This document shows positions 4,848 through 6,045 of a stretch of 6,045 nucleotides of DNA, in pieces (within the stretch, counting starts at the first letter, position 1; each line of letters begins with the position of its first letter). The notes beneath the pieces were generated by a model that was not told the DNA's origin, ran no database searches, and saw only the letters and a list, made by a program, of their open reading frames with translations. This DNA is from Candidatus Pacearchaeota archaeon. Its GTDB lineage: Archaea > Nanobdellota > Nanobdellia > UBA10117 > JABICX01. The DNA is taken from the NCBI GenBank assembly GCA_017609995.1, contig JAFCCX010000024.1, forward strand, positions 1 through 6,045, in the 5' to 3' direction. Both the position numbers and the translations under genes were made by a program.

Positions 4848-5492
4848 ATGGATATGCCTATTGAAATTCAAATAGATGGTGAAACACCAAATAGCTTTTG
4901 GACTCAAACTACGGGTAAAACCTTAACTGCTAAACTCATACTTGAAGAAGAATGGGATGAAGGTTTAGAAGGATTAAGTGGGCCAATCTCTCTTTATCTT
5001 TTACGAACACCCGCAGATGAATATCGAGAGTTAGAAGAGGAAATTCATGCATACGAAAGAAAGACAATAAAATTAGGCGACCTAAAAGGATTAATTCAAA
5101 AAGTAGATGGTTCTGAGGCAACTATTGATTTAGAAAAGGAATTTTATTATGATGTTTTTGCAATTGGTTCAACGCCTGATGGTGAACGACGAGTTTGTGG
5201 TGGTGGAAGATTTTCAACAATACGGGCTAAAAAAGTTCCAGGTATGATGACTTTTGATCAAATGCGATTACTTACAATTGAACATTTAGGAATAACAGTA
5301 GATCAAGCAAAAGATGTTGAAACTAAAATCGTACCAATGACTGCATGGGGTCAACGTGGGAGACTTGTTATTGCTGGTTTTAAACCACCTAAAAATGACG
5401 AGTATGGTGTAAATGTATATCATAGTGGATATTCAGATCGGTCTCATGATCATTCTTTAAAAGACACAAAAAAGGCTTTTGGAATTATTTAA
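4848..5492 (+). CDS. uncharacterised soluble protein, 214 aa
   Basis: I do not recognise this protein. It begins MDMPIEIQIDGETPNSFW and has no signal peptide or membrane segment. The first 130 residues alternate hydrophobic and polar positions with turns (ISLYLLRTP, EATIDLEKEFYYDVFAIGS, RRVCGGGRFSTIRAKK), which suggests a beta-sandwich-like fold. An acidic helix, DEYRELEEEIHAYERK, lies at about 57-72. From about 135 a helical stretch (MTFDQMRLLTIEHLGITVDQ) leads to an end rich in His, Ser and Asp (YHSGYSDRSHDHSLKD). There is one cysteine (in VCGGG), and no catalytic or metal-site pattern is convincing. I chose ATG 4848 because the box at 4816-4823 fits leaderless transcription from it; ATG 4854 is also possible, while the TTG at 4830 adds an odd YYYFK segment. 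It follows the coiled-coil gene by 43 bases and converges on alaS, overlapping its end by 4 bases. Confidence 0.75.
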   Translation: MDMPIEIQIDGETPNSFWTQTTGKTLTAKLILEEEWDEGLEGLSGPISLYLLRTPADEYRELEEEIHAYERKTIKLGDLKGLIQKVDGSEATIDLEKEFYYDVFAIGSTPDGERRVCGGGRFSTIRAKKVPGMMTFDQMRLLTIEHLGITVDQAKDVETKIVPMTAWGQRGRLVIAGFKPPKNDEYGVNVYHSGYSDRSHDHSLKDTKKAFGII

Positions 5493-6045
5493 TTAAGAAC
5501 TGCTTTAATTCTCCTGACTCCGCCAGAACTAGATTTTTCTTTTATGATTTTAAACTTGCCGATAATTCCTGTGTTGTCAACATGAGGTCCACTACAAATT
5601 TCTTTGGAAATTGTTCCAATTGTATAAACACGAACTTTGTTTCCGTACTTGTGCATGAACTCTCCTTGTGCTCCAGATTTCTTTGCTTCTGCAGGTGACA
5701 TTTCTTTCATTGTAACTGGAAGTTTTTGTTTAATCCATTTGTTAACAAGTTCTTCTGTTTTTTTAATCTGCTCAGGAGTCATCTTCTCACCCCAAGCAAA
5801 ATCAAATCTAATTCTTTCTGCAGTTGTGTTACTTCCTCTTTGATGAACAGATGAGCTAAGAACTTTTTGTAATGCAGCCATAAGTAAATGTGCAGCTGTG
5901 TGATATTTGATAACTTGTTCTGAATTGTCAGCTAGTCCAGAAACAAACTTTTGTTTTAAACCTGCACGAGATTTTGCTCTATGTTCTTCAAAATGTTTGT
6001 TGTAACTTGCTTCATCAACAGTTGCTCCGTGTTCTTTTGCAAGTT
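5489..6045 (-). CDS. alaS: alanyl-tRNA synthetase, C-terminal part (editing domain), short bacterial-like form (5' partial)
   Basis: The frame is open to the right edge; about 185 C-terminal codons are visible and the ATG at 5881 is internal. The visible part starts LAKEHGATVDEASYNKHFEE, the segment linking the tRNA-recognition region to the editing domain, then KSRAG and SGLAD, which are AlaRS hallmarks. The zinc-binding editing site is intact: HTAAH (H at visible codons 48 and 52) and CSGPH (C150, H154). This domain hydrolyses Ser- and Gly-tRNA(Ala). The protein ends at GGVRRIKAVLN, immediately after the editing domain, so the C-Ala domain (coiled coil plus DHHA1) of most AlaRS is missing. 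The wording VHQRGSNTTAERIRFDF is closer to bacterial than archaeal enzymes. A free-standing AlaX editing protein is unlikely because the upstream AlaRS linker is present. Its stop overlaps the convergent 214-aa gene by 4 bases. Confidence 0.92.
   Translation of the reverse strand, partial: LAKEHGATVDEASYNKHFEEHRAKSRAGLKQKFVSGLADNSEQVIKYHTAAHLLMAALQKVLSSSVHQRGSNTTAERIRFDFAWGEKMTPEQIKKTEELVNKWIKQKLPVTMKEMSPAEAKKSGAQGEFMHKYGNKVRVYTIGTISKEICSGPHVDNTGIIGKFKIIKEKSSSGGVRRIKAVLN

Noticed and set aside
5637..5843. Plus-strand 68-codon open frame opposite alaS
   Set aside because: It lies fully within the conserved AlaRS editing domain and is a shadow frame.
5489..5881. Free-standing AlaX editing protein starting at ATG 5881
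   Set aside because: The frame continues upstream through HTAAH, half of the zinc site, and through AlaRS linker sequence, so this ATG is internal.

Overview
The window looks like a piece of a small, AT-rich archaeal genome, most likely of the DPANN group (Woesearchaeota/Pacearchaeota/Nanoarchaeota-like); this placement is an inference. The support is an archaeal-type ribosomal stalk operon (uL1, uL10/P0-type and P1-type L12 ending in GLGALFG), an archaeal COG1340-like coiled-coil gene directly behind it, TATA-box promoters placed for leaderless transcripts, and an alanyl-tRNA synthetase that stops right after its editing domain, as in many minimal genomes. No tRNA, rRNA, CRISPR array or insertion sequence was found, and no gene-free stretch reaches 300 bases.

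Layout. (1) Bases 2-772 (+) hold the C-terminal part of a probable HerA/VirB4-like (DUF87-type) ATPase with a winged-helix-like tail; its start lies outside the window. (2) Bases 758-1288 (-) encode an unrecognised protein with four predicted membrane segments, convergent with the ATPase gene and overlapping it by 15 bases. (3) Bases 1289-1405 are a divergent promoter region. One TTTAAA core can serve both strands: a leaderless transcript to the left and a roughly 65-base leader to the right. That leader folds into a long imperfect hairpin just before the L1 gene. (4) Bases 1406-3907 (+) are the operon rpl1-rpl10-rpl12, with a 4-base overlap between the first two genes and a 1-base gap before the third. 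(5) Bases 3944-4804 (+) encode the coiled-coil protein, probably co-transcribed. (6) Bases 4848-5492 (+) encode an uncharacterised 214-residue soluble protein with its own apparent leaderless promoter. (7) Bases 5489-6045 (-) are the 3' end of alaS, convergent with the previous gene.

How the genes fit together. L1 forms the mobile L1 stalk near the E site. L10 anchors L12 dimers to form the factor-binding stalk that recruits the GTPases of translation. In archaea L1 is known to repress its own operon by binding mRNA, and the leader hairpin here is a candidate site.

The most unusual item is L10. It has about 50 extra charged residues at its N-terminus and a roughly 188-residue Glu/Pro/Thr/Gln-rich C-terminal tail. 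That tail does not end in the usual LxxLFG tip. It carries two internal copies, 25 residues apart, of a KE[LV]xx[IL]F[GD]xEP motif that resembles the stalk tip. The alaS fragment resembles bacterial (candidate phyla radiation-like) enzymes more than typical archaeal ones, which suggests transfer.
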